From Anodontia alba (Eukaryota > Mollusca > Bivalvia > Lucinida > Lucinidae): a DNA stretch of 64,000 nucleotides. Under the pieces are notes generated by a model. It was given only the letters and a program-made list of their open reading frames with translations. It searched no databases and was not told where the DNA came from. Shown in pieces: positions 1 to 11,231 of the stretch; the first letter of the stretch is position 1, and every line of letters begins with the position of its first letter. The position numbers were made by a program, and so were the translations under genes. Location: contig OZ024833.1 of the NCBI GenBank assembly GCA_964016985.1, positions 57,301,463 to 57,365,462 of the forward strand, written 5' to 3'.

Positions 1-889
1 ACAGAATGATGGCTGTTGTATCCAAAGAAGGAGAAAAAATAATGGTATTTCTGAAACATAGTTCCATATAAGCAGTGACATCTACATATTTTTTCTTGCT
101 TTTTTTCACAACTAGATACTTCTTATGTATACCCACAGCATACATTTTCATTGAGAAATTTAAAAAATGAAGGTATTTTTTGGTTGGAAAAATGGTCTTA
201 TCTGGAGTCATGCTGAAAACTGTAAATTATTTCTAATAAAGATACTGATTTTCTGTGGCAACTTCTTGAATTTGCTTGGTCTAACAAAGTTTGTGTGTGA
301 CTGGTGAAATCTAACAAACAATTGGCTTGAAAGACAAGCAAGCTAAAAATTATTTGGTACAAAATGTGACGGCTCTAACAGGTTAATACAACTGTGACTG
401 ATTGGGAGGTTATAAGTGTAATCCCCAGCTGGATCATACCTATGCCTTTCTAAAAATGTTACTACTGTAATAAACCTAAGTATGGGGACAGTTGGGCCTT
501 TGCAAACAGTGTAGATCCAGATCAGACACTGCAGAATCTGGCAGCTGATTAGGGTTTACACTGTTTGTCATACATACAGCAATATTTTAGACACATCAGC
601 AGGTAGTAGAATGGACTATTTCAAATTTTATATACTTAGGGTAAATATGGTAGCTGCTGTTCTGGCTTGGTGTTCAGCATTAAGTAGATTTAGGACTGTT
701 CACACCAGTGTCAGTATAATGCACCTGGTGAAACTATGTCAGTGTGGCTGGAGTGTGATACTGCAGTGAGACATCACTGGAAGGAAGGATACCATCATGA
801 CTGAATATTGGTTGACAGTCACAGTGAATTTTAAGAAACAAAAACTTTTTTAGAATGACAACTAGCACACAAGTAGTCTTTATACCCCT
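1..889. other. Non-coding stretch with palindrome remnants
   Basis: No exon is recognisable in this AT-rich stretch. It holds half of the GTGGGTACTC palindrome family (about 118-162, with ATACCCACAGCATAC followed by TTTTCATTGAGAAA) and one full GCAAACAGTGTAG palindrome (501-569). A box near 410-440 (TTATAAGTGTAATCCCC) is faintly like a tRNA B box. No dynein exon was seen here. Confidence 0.5.
501..569. repeat. Dispersed short palindrome, family P1
   Basis: The left arm reads GCAAACAGTGTAGATCCAGA and the right arm ends TTTACACTGTTTGTC, separated by about 35 bases. The same arms recur at 11454-11520, 11769-11850, 18789-18830 (half), 34418-34472, 44820-44880, 51746-51776 (half) and 56644-56713. 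Arms are better conserved than centres. This looks like a very short MITE or foldback family. Confidence 0.75.
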
Positions 890-1145
890 ACCCCCAAGGT
901 CACTTTGAAACTCAAATTTTGATAGAAAAACAGCTTGTGTGCATACTATATCTTGAACTAATACCTGGATTTTAACAAACTAGTACAATACATTGTTGAG
1001 GGGGTGGACAATGGGGTAGACATTCTACACTTCCCTACCCCCTAACCCCCACTTCCCTCCCCCTTTTCCCCCACTTCCCTCCCCCTATCCCCCACTTCCC
1101 TCCCCCCTTACCCCCACTTCCCTCCCCCAAGCAAATTATTCCCTC
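890..1145. repeat. Minisatellite family C fragment plus C-rich array
   Basis: Positions 890-1020 match part of the roughly 175-bp monomer found at 5215-5560 and 43440-44515 (GTGTGCATACTATATCTTGAA, AGATAC-like, then GGATGGGG-like). Positions 1021-1145 are a pyrimidine-rich simple array built on CCCCCACTTCCCTC. A similar C-rich tract lies at 5045-5213, again directly before a family C fragment. Confidence 0.6.
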
Positions 1146-1875
1146 CCCTAAATCAGAATTTCTAATATCCCCAACGCTATAATTAAATTCAAAGATGACA
1201 GTGATATACATTCATGCAGATTTTGACCCCAAACTACACACCTAATTTTTGCCCCAAAATCGATATTTCCTTAGCATTTGCACACCCTTTACAGAATAGC
1301 TAAAGATTTCAAAAGTCTGCATAAGGGCTTGCATATGAGCCATATGGAAAACAGGTATCACAAGATGGTGGGCCTTGATCCGGTCCTAAACTGGTCAAGA
1401 ATAAAATGTGGTGGGCCTAGGTCCGGGCCTTAACTGATCCACATTGGCACAAAAACAGTTGTATTAATTACTGAAATTAAAACTCAAGAATACCATGTAA
1501 ATCTGTATCTTCTTTTAATATTTTTTGATAAGAACTTAGGGGTCTGTGAGAACAATAATCTTTTTCATGGTTTTCTCCAAAGCTGAGAGTTAAATGTCGA
1601 ACGTGTGTGTGGTGGTTGACAAAACACGGACCACTTACGAACACGGACTCATGGACTTAGCGACGTATTGACAATATACGGACTGCATTAACAAAATACG
1701 AACAAATTATTCACGGATACGGACCTACAATTCTTGGACTTGACAAACCACGCCACTTATGATATATGAAAAACTAGGAGTAATATCAAAATCGGAATAA
1801 CATGACCTTATGGATAACGTGACTTTACATTGTCATAGATACCTACATGTACGTTGAAGTAATGCAATTGTACAG

Positions 1876-2225
1876 ATGTTTGATACCCATCCTAATGATG
1901 TAGGTCTGCACTGGATTTGTTTCTCGAAATTTAACTGCGACAATGATGTTGTCAACTTGTATGATAGTGCAGGCGATACTTACATTTCAAGTGCCGCTAA
2001 AATGGCAATTGCAAACAAGATGTTTAGTCCTATGCCGAAAATCTTTGTTAGACACTTTAAATGCTCTGTACAAACAAATACAAATAACTGTGGTTTTACA
2101 CCATTGCAAATATGGTCAGCATCCTCAATGGAATTGATCTTAGTGGCATAACATACTGTCTCTAAAATTAGAGATCATCTTATCAAAGGATTTGAGAATC
2201 AAAACATAACAGTTTATTGTCAGTT
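1876..2225 (+). pseudogene. Ulp1/C48-type cysteine protease domain, frameshifted remnant
   Basis: The open part (1876-2151) reads like the catalytic half of a SUMO-protease-like domain. It has the HWICFSKFNC histidine segment, VNLYDSAGD with the catalytic Asp, then QTNTNNCG in the place of the usual Q...DCG cysteine box. Just after the Cys-Gly the frame shifts by one: the next frame gives IANMVSILNGIDLSG, which fits the helix after the active-site cysteine. A second shift near 2156 leads to RDHLIKGFENQNI. The catalytic triad is still readable but the frame is broken at least twice, so no active protein is expected. Such domains occur in transposon proteins, which agrees with the surrounding TIRs. 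A host SENP gene is unlikely given the context. Confidence 0.65.
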
Positions 2226-2485
2226 GTGCTTCATTATAGACATTATCTGTGATTTGTTTATTGCCCGTAATGATTAATGGACAAGTTAGAAGACCTCCAA
2301 ACAGACCGAACAAATATTATATATTTTTACATTTTTACCGCTATGGAAGCTGAGAGCGAGGGTTCGGATCCTGTAAAGATAGCTTAAGCTCCCCTCTCCC
2401 ACACACACATACACACATACACGCGCGCCCCCGAGTAATTCATTATTGATCGTTCCGAGGCACTACTTTCATTGTGGTACTTTTT

Positions 2486-3560
2486 AGCTTGCCGGGACTA
2501 TGTCCCCGGAGAGCTTATGTTATCAGCCAGGCATTGGCATCGGCGTTCGCGTCGGTGTCGGCTTCAGAGTCCAGGTTAGCACAATGTTTAAGTTTCCAAA
2601 GGTGTCATAGTTTTTTTAATTATCTAAGGTACTGCTTTCATATTTGGCCTACACCTACCTTAGGGTAAGACCTTTCAATAACATATACCCCCGTTCCCTA
2701 GTTAGACCATTTATATAGGTCAAGGTCAGTTCTTACTTTGTCATTTACACCCATTTTAAGTTTTGCGTTTAATTTTTGAAAAGTGTTTGTAACTGTTGAA
2801 GTATTCAAGATAGAGCTTTAATATTTGGCCCACACCAGCCTTAGGGTTAGACCTTTCAATAGCACCCACTCCTTTTTCAGTTTTACCTTCTGCCTAGGTC
2901 AAGGTCAGGTCATACTTTGTCATTTAAGCCCATGTTGGAGTTCTGCGTTTAAGTTTTGATAAGTGTTTGTAACTGCTGAAGTATTTAAGGTACGGCTTTA
3001 ACATTTGGCCCACAACTACCTTAGGGTAAGACCTTTTAATAGCACACACCCTGTCTTCAGTTTGACCTTCTGCCTAGGTCAAGGTCATACTTTGTCATTT
3101 AAATCCATGTTTGAGCTCTGCGTTTAAGTTTTGGGAAGTGTTCGTAACTGCTGAAGTATTCAAGATACCGCTGTAATATTTGGTTGACACCTACCTTAGG
3201 GTAAGACCTTTCAATAGTACACACCCCTTCCTCAGTTTGACCTTTTGCCTAGATCAAGGTCAAGTCATACTTTGTCATTAACACTGTCTTTAAGTTTTGA
3301 AAAGTACACAACTACTGAAGTACGAGTATGTAAGATACAGCTTTCATATTTTGCCCACACCAACCTAATGGATGATATTTCAATGGCATATTTCCTAACC
3401 CTCAGTTTTGACATTCTTCAGACATCAAAGTCAGGTCATATAAGCTTAAGTTCATACAAGTTTAAGTTCTGCATTTAATCTTTAATATTTAATAAAGATT
3501 GTTTGCTTATCCGATTAGCCCTTTCTGGTGAGCTGCGTTGTCTTCTGACAACTCTTGTTG
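2486..3560. mobile_element. Minisatellite-core element family A, copy 1 (Helentron/HINE-like)
   Basis: The 5' end has AGCTTGCCGGGACTATGTCC followed by CCGG, which folds on GGGAC/GTCCC, then a GGCATCGGCGTTCGCGTCGG stretch. The core is about four tandem monomers of 175-181 bp (TTAGGGTAAGACC at about 2661, 2842, 3022 and 3197). The 3' end is GCTGCG...ACAACTCTTGTTG. Every monomer holds GGTCAAGGTCA. The element interrupts the Ulp1-carrying transposon. The second copy (12538-13940) shares both ends. No coding capacity is seen. Confidence 0.7.
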
Positions 3561-3619
3561 TTAAATGTTATGGACCCGTAATGTTTCACTTTCTAATGTT
3601 TTACTTTTAACAATTATGT

Positions 3620-3915
3620 ATGTTTAAGAAGATAATTCATTTTATAAGTTTGGGTAACAGAGTTGCCACCATTTTGGGAAAAAAGTTGCCAGCTCTGCTT
3701 ACCATCTGTTCATTTTGTGGCTGCTTAATTGTAATTGTCTGTCTTTACCTTTGGTGTTGGCGGTTAGATGTGGATTTGACTGTATCAGTTCCTGAGCACT
3801 TATTCACTTTTCTTAAAGTGACCGGAATTCCACCGTTTTGTATCTGCCGCATGCCGGATTCTGGCTTTATGTTCACATGTTCAAAACGCCAAAAACGGTT
3901 TCATCCAAGGTGACA
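3620..3915 (+). pseudogene. PHD-finger-like remnant downstream of the Ulp1 remnant
   Basis: An open frame of 97 codons ends with FCICRMPDSGFMFTCSKRQ then KRFHPR and a stop. The spacing C-x-C ... C-x-x-[R] ... H resembles the first half of a PHD finger (usually C-x2-C, with F/W-H late). One expected cysteine is Arg and the second half is missing. Upstream residues are hydrophobic and unrecognised. It lies inside the same TIR pair as the Ulp1 domain, so it probably formed the C-terminus of the same transposon protein before the family A element inserted. The assignment is tentative. Confidence 0.4.
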
Positions 3916-4349
3916 AAATATCACACATTCAGTACGACAAGTCAAATTATCCAAAAAAAAAAAAAGAAAGAAAAATCAAATGTTTAGATTACAGGTCATA
4001 AGAGACAAGCAATTAAAATTATGAATTATTATTTAGTTATTTTGTAGTTTTCAATTAACTGACCATGTTATTGCTGCTACGGAACATTTACGGACCAATT
4101 TTCGGACCATAACTGATCATTCACGGACCAAGGACTTTTCACAGACGATCTGATTGCTATAATGGACCGATGTAGGATGCACCAATTACGGACTAATTAC
4201 AGACTATTCATGGACCACGGACTAATCACGGACCAATTAGCAGTTACTATATTTTGCAATTAATACAGACTATTCACAACCATGGACGCCGAATTTCTAT
4301 TGGTCCATAAGTCTATGAATGGTCCCTGTTTTGTCACCGGGCAACGTGT

Positions 4350-4626
4350 GATTGATTTGATTGAGTTATGGTTTAACAACACGTCAACACTTGTGGGTCA
4401 TTTTGTGTCGTCCCCCAGAGAAAGGGAGAAGAGAGATAGGAAACAGTAGAGGAGATAAAAGAGAGGGACAGTGGAGAAAGGAAAATGAATGACAGTGAAG
4501 AAACAGAAGAAATAAAAACATTCCCCCTCTGCCTTTACCTTCTGCAAGGATAGCAGGTCTTGCCCAACTGTAAGCAAATATCAGGTAAGACACACAACAC
4601 CTTTGCCTCACCCAACCACCCCACCC
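4350..4626 (-). mobile_element. SINE-2 copy with 15-bp target-site duplication
   Basis: The block is flanked by identical CACCGGGCAACGTGT at 4335-4349 and 4627-4641. It starts with a GATTGATTTGATTGA tail, then TTTAACAACACGTCAACACTTGTGGGTCATTTTGTGTCGT (described in parts), an A/G-rich middle, and a CTGCAAGGATAGCAGGTCTTG box. It matches 20906-21176 (same orientation) and 49577-49847 (opposite). The simple-repeat tail at the left end places the SINE on the minus strand. Insertion occurred exactly in the right flank of the Ulp1 transposon. Confidence 0.75.
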
Positions 4627-4641
4627 CACCGGGCAACGTGT

Positions 4642-6126
4642 ATATGTGTATATTCCGTGTTTGGAACATCTATCAGAAAATTCATGTTGGATCTTGAAGA
4701 TTTTTGTTTTGTTATTTTTCTTTTCATATCCAACAATGAGCAAATAAAACGATTGTCTACGGCAGAAGGGTAATTATTTCTAAAAGTGTGGATTGCCACC
4801 AAAACAACGGCTATTTTGTGAACTTTCGGAATCAAAGGGAAGTAATCATTTAGAGATAAACTGAAATCAGACATAAAGTCAATGTAAACCACGCTTAGCG
4901 GAACACTCCTTGTCGGTGAAGTGAAATCAACGCCGGATTCATTGTTAATATACCTGAATTTACTTCAGTACGTCTATATTAGATACTTCTGATACCAAGT
5001 TATTGCATTGAAGTACATAAAAATAGAGTAAAATCAGTAAAATACAACAAATTTTGGTATAACACCCACCCCCAAAATTTCCGTACCCCTGCTCCCTCTT
5101 CCCCATCCCCCGTCCTCTCTTTCCATGCCCCCTTTATCCCCATCCCCTGCCCCCTTTACCCCTGTCCCCCACCCCACTTATCCCCGTATCCCTGCCCCCC
5201 CCTGTCAATCCTCTCATTGGTAGGACATGGGAAAGAAGTGATTAGATATTTGTGACCTTGGCCTCATTTTCAAGGTCACTACATTATAGACTCTGAAAAT
5301 GAGCCTTGCTTGCACCCTGTCTCATCAATGGAATTTGTTCAAACTAGCAAAGATACTTCATTGGGATGGGTGAAAGAAGTGATTAGATTTTGGGGACCTG
5401 GACTTCATTTTCAAGGTCACACTGACACTTTGAAACTAAACTTTTGAGAGAAAAAGCTTATGTGCACATTATTTCTTGAACCAATGGTTGGAATATGAAT
5501 TTGACCAAACCAGCATCGATACATCAGTTGTAGGTGGGATGGGTTGGGGGTGGGGGTAAGTTGTCTTAGTTGTTTTGTTTTTCTCTACTGGCCATTACTG
5601 TGTGTGTGGGGGGGGGGGCGGGTAACGGGGGTCATTTGGTGCAGATGTGTGGCTCAACATTTCGAAACCCACCCCATTTATATACCTGGGCTCTGACAAT
5701 TGGGACCCATTCATATGCTTACATTTCAAAATTGCCACCTATACATATACAAGTATGGGACACAGAATAGCTTCTTAGGAAGAATAATCGGCTTATTTAG
5801 ACTGATTCTAGGACCCAAAAGCTTACTTTATTTACTTATAAAGATAATTTCAAGGAAATAGAGCAATTTTAAGGCTATAGATATGCTTCAGCTACAAAAA
5901 GCGAGCCATTCATATACCAAACACTGAAATAATTGGGCCATTCATATACTTTCAGAGCTAAAAATAGGGGGCTAATTGAGCCACACTGCTGTATTACACC
6001 TTATATAGGGAGTTATCCCCATTGAGATGCTTGTGGGGAGGGGTATCTAATATGTATTGCTGTATTACACCTTATATAGGAAGTTACCCCCATTGAGATG
6101 CTTGAGGGGAGGGGTATCTAATATGC
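4642..6126. other. Non-coding stretch: C-rich tract, family C fragment, 71-bp tandem duplication
   Basis: No coding signal was found. 5045-5213 is C-rich simple sequence. 5214-5560 holds about two family C monomers with ACCTTGGCCTCATTTTCAAGGTCA. 5604-5618 is a G run after TGTGTG. 5991-6128 is a two-copy tandem of about 71 bp (GTATTACACCTTATATAGG at 5991 and 6062). Confidence 0.55.
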
Positions 6127-6896
6127 ATTGCTTATTATGTCCTACTACCCACACCAAAGGGGGCGGGGACATATTGTTTTTGGGACGGATCCCGTTGGCA
6201 TCAGCGTCGGCGTAAAACTTCTTGTCCGTTCTATAACTTGAATACCCTTCAGAATATTTTGATGATACATGGTAGAAATATAGAGCAGGACAAGATAACG
6301 TGTCCCATGCAAGATTGACAACTCTGGCTTTCTTACTTTTGGAGTTGTCGCCCTTTGTTTTATTTGAAAAAGATTTCTTGTCCGCTCTGTAACTCAAATA
6401 CCCTTTGGAATATTTCGATGGTACTTGGCAGAAATGTAGAAAAGGACCAGATGATATGTCCTATACAAGAATGACAACTCTACCTTTCTTAGTTTTGGCG
6501 TTATCTCTCTTTGTTATATTTGACAGTGATAATCCATTGATTTCATATCTGCTCTGTGAGTCAAAGACCTTTTGGAATATTTTTATGATACTTGGTAGAA
6601 ATGTAGAACAGGACCAGTTGACATGTCATGTACAAGAATGACAACTTGCCTTTCTTACTTCGGCGTTATCTCCCTTTGTTATCTCTGACAGTGATTATCC
6701 ATTATTTTCATGTCCGCTTTGTAAGTCAAAGACGCTTTGGAATATTTTTATGATACTTGGTAGAAATGTAGAACAGGACCAGATGATGTGTTGCCTACAA
6801 AAATGACAAATCTGCTGTTCTTTCTTTTGTCGTTATCTCCGTTTGTTATATTTGATAGTGATTAACCATTGATATTGTGTCCGCTCTGTAAGTCAA

Positions 6897-8303
6897 AGAC
6901 CCTGTGGGAAACATATTGTTTTTAGTGCGGATCCCATCGTCATCAGCATAGCCTCTTGTCCGCACTCTATCTCCTTATTGAATGGACATATTTTAGCCAA
7001 ACTTACACATTGGGAGGGGGAAAAATGCTAATTAGATTTTGGTGACCTTGATCCCATTTTTAAGGTCACAGGAGGGCTTTGATTGTTTGAAAATGGCTTG
7101 TCCGCACCCTATCTCTTGTAGGAATGAATAGATTTTGACCAAATTGCTGGGACATGTAAAAGAACTGATTAGATTTTGGTGACCTTGACCCCATTTTCAA
7201 GGTCACAGAAGGTCTTAGATTGTTGGAAATAGGCTTGTCTGCAGCCTATCCCTTGTAGGAATGAATAGATTTTGACCAAACTTGCACATCTACAATGCTG
7301 GGACATGTAAAAGAACTGATTAGATTTTGGTGACCTTGACCCCATTTTCAAGGTCACAGGAGGGCTTAGATTTGTTGGAAAATGGCTTGTCCGCACCCTA
7401 TCTCTTGTAGGAATGAATAGATTTTGACCAAACTTGCACATCTACAATGCTGGGACATGTAAAAGAACTGATTAGATTTTGGTGACCTTGATCCCATTTC
7501 CAAGGTCACAGGAGGGCTTAGATTGTTGGAAAATTGCTTGTCTGCACCCTATCTCCTAAAAGAATGAATGGATTTGACCAAACTTCTACATCTTAATTGT
7601 TGAGACATGGAAAAGAACTGGTTAGATTTTGACGGCCTTGACCCCATTTTCAAGGTCACACTAAGGCTTAGATTGATGGAAAATGGCTTGTCTGCACCTT
7701 GTCTCCTGAAGGAATGAGTAGATTTCGACCAGACTTGCACAGCTATATTTTTGTGACATGGAAAAGAACTGATTAGATTTTGGTAACCTTGACCCCATTT
7801 TCAAGGTCACATTAGGGCTTAGATTGTTAGAAAATGGCTTGTCTGCACTGTATCTCTTGAAGGAATGGATAGATTTTAACTAAACTTGCACAGCCAACTT
7901 GTTGTGGCATGGAAAATAACTAGATCTATTTTGGTGAGCTTGACCCCATTTTCAAGGTCACAGGAGGGCTCAGATTGTTGGATAATGGCTTGTCTACACG
8001 CTATCTGCTGAATGAATGGATGGATTTTGACCAAACTTGCACAGCTATATTGTTGAGACAGAGACAAGAACTGATTAGATTTTTGTGACCTTGATCCCAT
8101 TTTCAAGGTTACACAAGGGCTATGATTTTAGAAAATGGCTTGTCAGCACCCTATTTCATTGAGGAATGGATGAATTTTGACCAAACTTACATATAGGTAT
8201 ATTGTGACCTTGAGTTCATTATAGATACAATCTGTTTTAACAATATGTCTGTTCAAACTGGTGGGGGGACATACATTTTCCTCCGAAAACACTGTTCTAG
8301 TTT
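6897..8303. mobile_element. Minisatellite-core element family B, copy 1 (151-bp monomers)
   Basis: Monomers of about 151 bp (GACATGTAAAAGAACTGATT at 7151, 7302 and 7454, then variants at 7604 and 7755) each hold the inverted pair TGACCTTGA ... TCAAGGTCA. The left part begins AACATATTGTTTTTAGTGCGGATCCC and lacks the first 40 or so bases present in the other copy (31921). The 3' end is GGGGGGACATACATTTTCCTC ... CTGTTCTAGTT. It splits a monomer of the surrounding 166-bp array. Confidence 0.7.
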
Positions 8304-9212
8304 TATGATACTTGGTAGAAATGTAGAACAGGACCAGACAACATGTCACGTACCAGTATGACAACTCTGGCTTTATTACTTTTGGCTCTCTCTCCCTTTG
8401 TTTTGTTTGAAATAAATTTCTCGTCTGCTCTGTAATTGGTATACCCTTTGGAATATTTTGATGGTACTTGGCAGAAATGTAGACCAGGACCAGATGACGT
8501 GTCGCGTACAAGAATGTTAACTCTGCCTTTCTTACTTTTGGCGTTATATCCCTTTGTTATATTTGACTGTTATAATCCATTGATTTTGTGTCCGCTCTGT
8601 AAGTCAAAGACCCTTTGGAATATTTTTATGATACTTGGTAGACATGTAAAACAGGACCATGGTAGACATGTAGAACAGGACCAGACGACGTGTTGCGTAT
8701 TAGATGACAACTCTGCCTTCCTTACTTTTGGCGTTATCTCCCTTTGTTATGTCTGACAGTGATAATGCATTGATTTTGTGTCCTCTCTGTAAGTCAAAGA
8801 CCCTTTGGAATATTTTTATGATACTTGGTAGAAATGTAGAACAGGACTAGACAAAGTGTTGCATACAAGAATGACAACTCCAGTTTTCTTCCTTTTGGAG
8901 TTATCTCCCTTTGTTTTGTTTGAAATAGATTTCTCATCTGCTCTGTAACTGGAATACCCTTCAGAATATTTTGATGGTACATTGTAGAACTGTAGAATAG
9001 GACAAGACGACATGTTCCTTACAAGAATGACAATTCTGCCTTCCTTACTTTTGCTGTTGTCTCCCTTTGTTATATTTAACACTGATTGTGCATTCATTTA
9101 GTGTCTGCTGTGTAAGTCAAATGCTTCTTGGAATATTTTGATGATACTTGGTATTAATGAAGAACAGGACCAGACGACATGTCACATACACGAATGAACT
9201 TTGGCATTTTTA

Positions 9213-9367
9213 GCTCACCTGAGCAAAAGCTCAGGGTGTGCTATTGTGATCACCCTCTGTCCATCGTCGTTCGTCATCAACAATTAGTTTGTTAACACTC
9301 TAGAGGTCACAGTTTTGACCCAATTTTTGTGAAACTTGCCCAGAATGAAATCTAGGCCCCTATTGTT
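9213..9367. mobile_element. Family D element, internally deleted fragment
   Basis: It starts AGCTCACCTGAGCAAAAGC, then GCTATTGTGATCACC, typical of the family D 5' end (also 12644, 50602, 52298 and 58998). It ends TAGGCCCCTATTGTTTA. The surrounding 166-bp monomer sequence continues on both sides. Confidence 0.55.
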
Positions 9368-9590
9368 TACTTTTGGAGTTAACTCCCCTTCTTGTATTTT
9401 AATTTGATTCCTTGTATCAGCTCTGTCACACAAATATCCTACAGAATATTCTGATGATGCTTGGTACAAATGTAGAACAGGACTAGATGACACGTTACGT
9501 ACAAGAATGACAACTCTGGTTGGATGGAGTGTGGGGAGGGACATTTGTTGTTTTTTCTTCTGAAAAAACCTTTTCTGACATTTTTTTAGC

Positions 9591-10795
9591 ACATGTAGTC
9601 AACAAAAAAATTACATCAAGTAACTCTGAATAAAAAAACAACAAAGTTTAGCTTCTTAAGGCCCACTACAGTTTCCAGAAAAGGTCCCGCATTTCTATTT
9701 TATTCCCCTCTCCAAATTCTTCTCAGCCACAAAAATATATAACATTACTGATTTAGCAATACACTCTAAAGGATAAGGTCTGTTTTACACTGAAGATATA
9801 GTCAAGATACAAGTAAGTTATATATATTTTTATATATATTGAGAGGATCTTAAGTGAGTGGTCATTTAATATAAAATTTATGAAATGACTTTGGGTACTT
9901 TTGGGGTATTTTGCCATTACCCAACGAGTTTCCTAAATTTCATATTTAATGACCATGAATGTAAGAACAACTCACTACCAAGGATTCAGAAGTACTATGC
10001 AACAAAAATAGTTCGCATATTATTTGATAAGTACCGAAAATGACTAGAAACATGATAAATATGCCATTTATTACTTCATTAAACTGTAAGAATTGATGAT
10101 GATTTTTATTTGAGCTAATACATATTTCATTTGAATAAATGAATTTAAAAATAAATATTCCCTTCAACGCCATTCAGCTAGTCAATACGTCACTGAGAAT
10201 CAGTAGGGAAGTCCCTCAAAGTCAGCTGTTGTATTTAAAGGTCATTGACCTAGATCAATACAGTTTATACAGTGGTTGATACACCCAAGTAAATGACAGA
10301 TTTCAAGAACATAAAACATTTTAACTGTAGTTTGGATTTTAATCTGACAGATTAATTGACTAAAGGAGTCATGTTATCCTCCAATGCCTTTTTGGAGGAG
10401 ATGAATTATTTTTCATTGACTGTTTGACGACATCTATGTCGAAAGTGCCTCTAAATATGTTGCCGGAAAACATCAAATTTTAACCACAATGAACATTTCT
10501 GGTAGCTTTGTTATTCACATTGTGATTGTGTTGTGTCTTCCCCTTCCATCAGTTTGACATTTATCGTTCATCTCAAAATCATCTCAAAATTGAGGGTGGG
10601 ATTTGTTTCAAAAGTGAAAGTTGTATTGGCGAACCCGGACACCATCTTGGTTGCTATCAGTTAGCGGAGTAATATGGATATTAATGAGGGTAATTAGGCT
10701 AACCAATTGGAAGCCTTGCAGGTGTTACAACGTGTGGTTATATGATATTTATGACATGGGTTATTTCACTGAATAACTTGATGGTCATGTGATAA

Positions 10796-10831
<36 letters not shown>

Positions 10832-11001
10832 ATATGTATGTATGTATTATTATAGGAGACTATTTACAATCACGTCTTTTTGAAAGAGCTACAGCTCATA
10901 ACAGCATTGGTAGAACTACTCAGCTGTCCAACAACGGTCCCAACGGAGAGAAAAAATCTCACATGCTTTTGTTTAGGAAAAAGGTGGTGTGCGCCTCATT
11001 T
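9591..11001. other. Non-coding stretch, no gene recognised
   Basis: AT-rich sequence without splice-compatible exons that I can match to a protein. Short open frames here show no known motif. 10797-10845 is an (AT)n(GT)n microsatellite. Confidence 0.5.
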
Positions 11002-11231
11002 TGTTTGTGTTGAGGTTTTACGGCCCAGTCAACCCAATGGGGTCATGTCGAGTGCTGTCAGTTTACCTAACCACATGTTTAATCCTTTAAGCGGTTATCC
11101 AGTATTGTGCACATTCTTTAGCCAGAAACTGACAACTGCCCTTCTTGAATCAGCGGAAGGGAAAGAATGACCGTAGAAAATATTTCATGATCAATCTCCA
11201 CGAAAGAATGTTGCCGACCTCGGTTGGTGTG
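11002..11231 (-). mobile_element. tRNA-derived SINE-1, minus-strand copy
   Basis: Read on the minus strand it ends with the same tail as 28348-28653 (TTTGTGTTGAGGTTTTACGG as seen on the plus strand, then CAACCCAATGGGGTCATG). It includes CCAGTATTGTGCACATTCTTT and reaches back to TTGCCGACCTCGGTTGG, the start of the tRNA-like head. The head is truncated. Confidence 0.7.

Larger units (their letters stand above)
1608..4342 (+). mobile_element. DNA transposon relic with TIRs, subterminal ACGGAC repeats and a Ulp1-like protease
   Basis: The left end carries GTTGACAAAACACGGACCA (1615-1633). The right end carries TGGTCCCTGTTTTGTCAC (4320-4337), its inverse with one gap and one mismatch. Clusters of ACGGAC-type boxes lie just inside each end (about 1624-1720 and 4079-4290), as in elements whose transposase binds subterminal repeats. 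The flanks are AACGTGTG on the left (1600-1607) and AACGTGT on the right (4343-4349, followed by A once the SINE is discounted), so a 7-8 bp target duplication is likely. The interior holds a decayed Ulp1-like cysteine protease, a PHD-like remnant and a nested minisatellite element. Ulp1 proteases and PHD fingers accompany several eukaryotic transposase superfamilies, including KDZ/Zisupton-like and MULE-like ones. I see no transposase catalytic domain, so the superfamily stays open. Confidence 0.6.
6127..9590. mobile_element. Minisatellite-core element with about 166-bp monomers, carrying two nested elements
   Basis: The 5' end TTATTATGTCCTACTACC ... GGGGCGGGGACATATTG is shared, at lower identity, with family B (31921). 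It is followed by CCCGTTGGCATCAGCGTCGG. Monomers recur at about 166 bp (ACTTGGCAGAAATGTAGA at 6424, with equivalents at 6591 and 6756). The array is interrupted by a family B element (6897-8303), resumes in mid-monomer with ATGATACTTGG, is interrupted again by a family D fragment (9213-9367), and ends near GGGGAGGGACATTTGTTG. No protein-coding capacity is seen. Confidence 0.65.

Noticed and set aside
10640..10700. GAACCCGGACACCATCTTGG-like segment as a possible exon or promoter
   Set aside because: No open frame with splice sites and no recognised motif beyond weak resemblance to the CCAAGATGG words of family D-prime.
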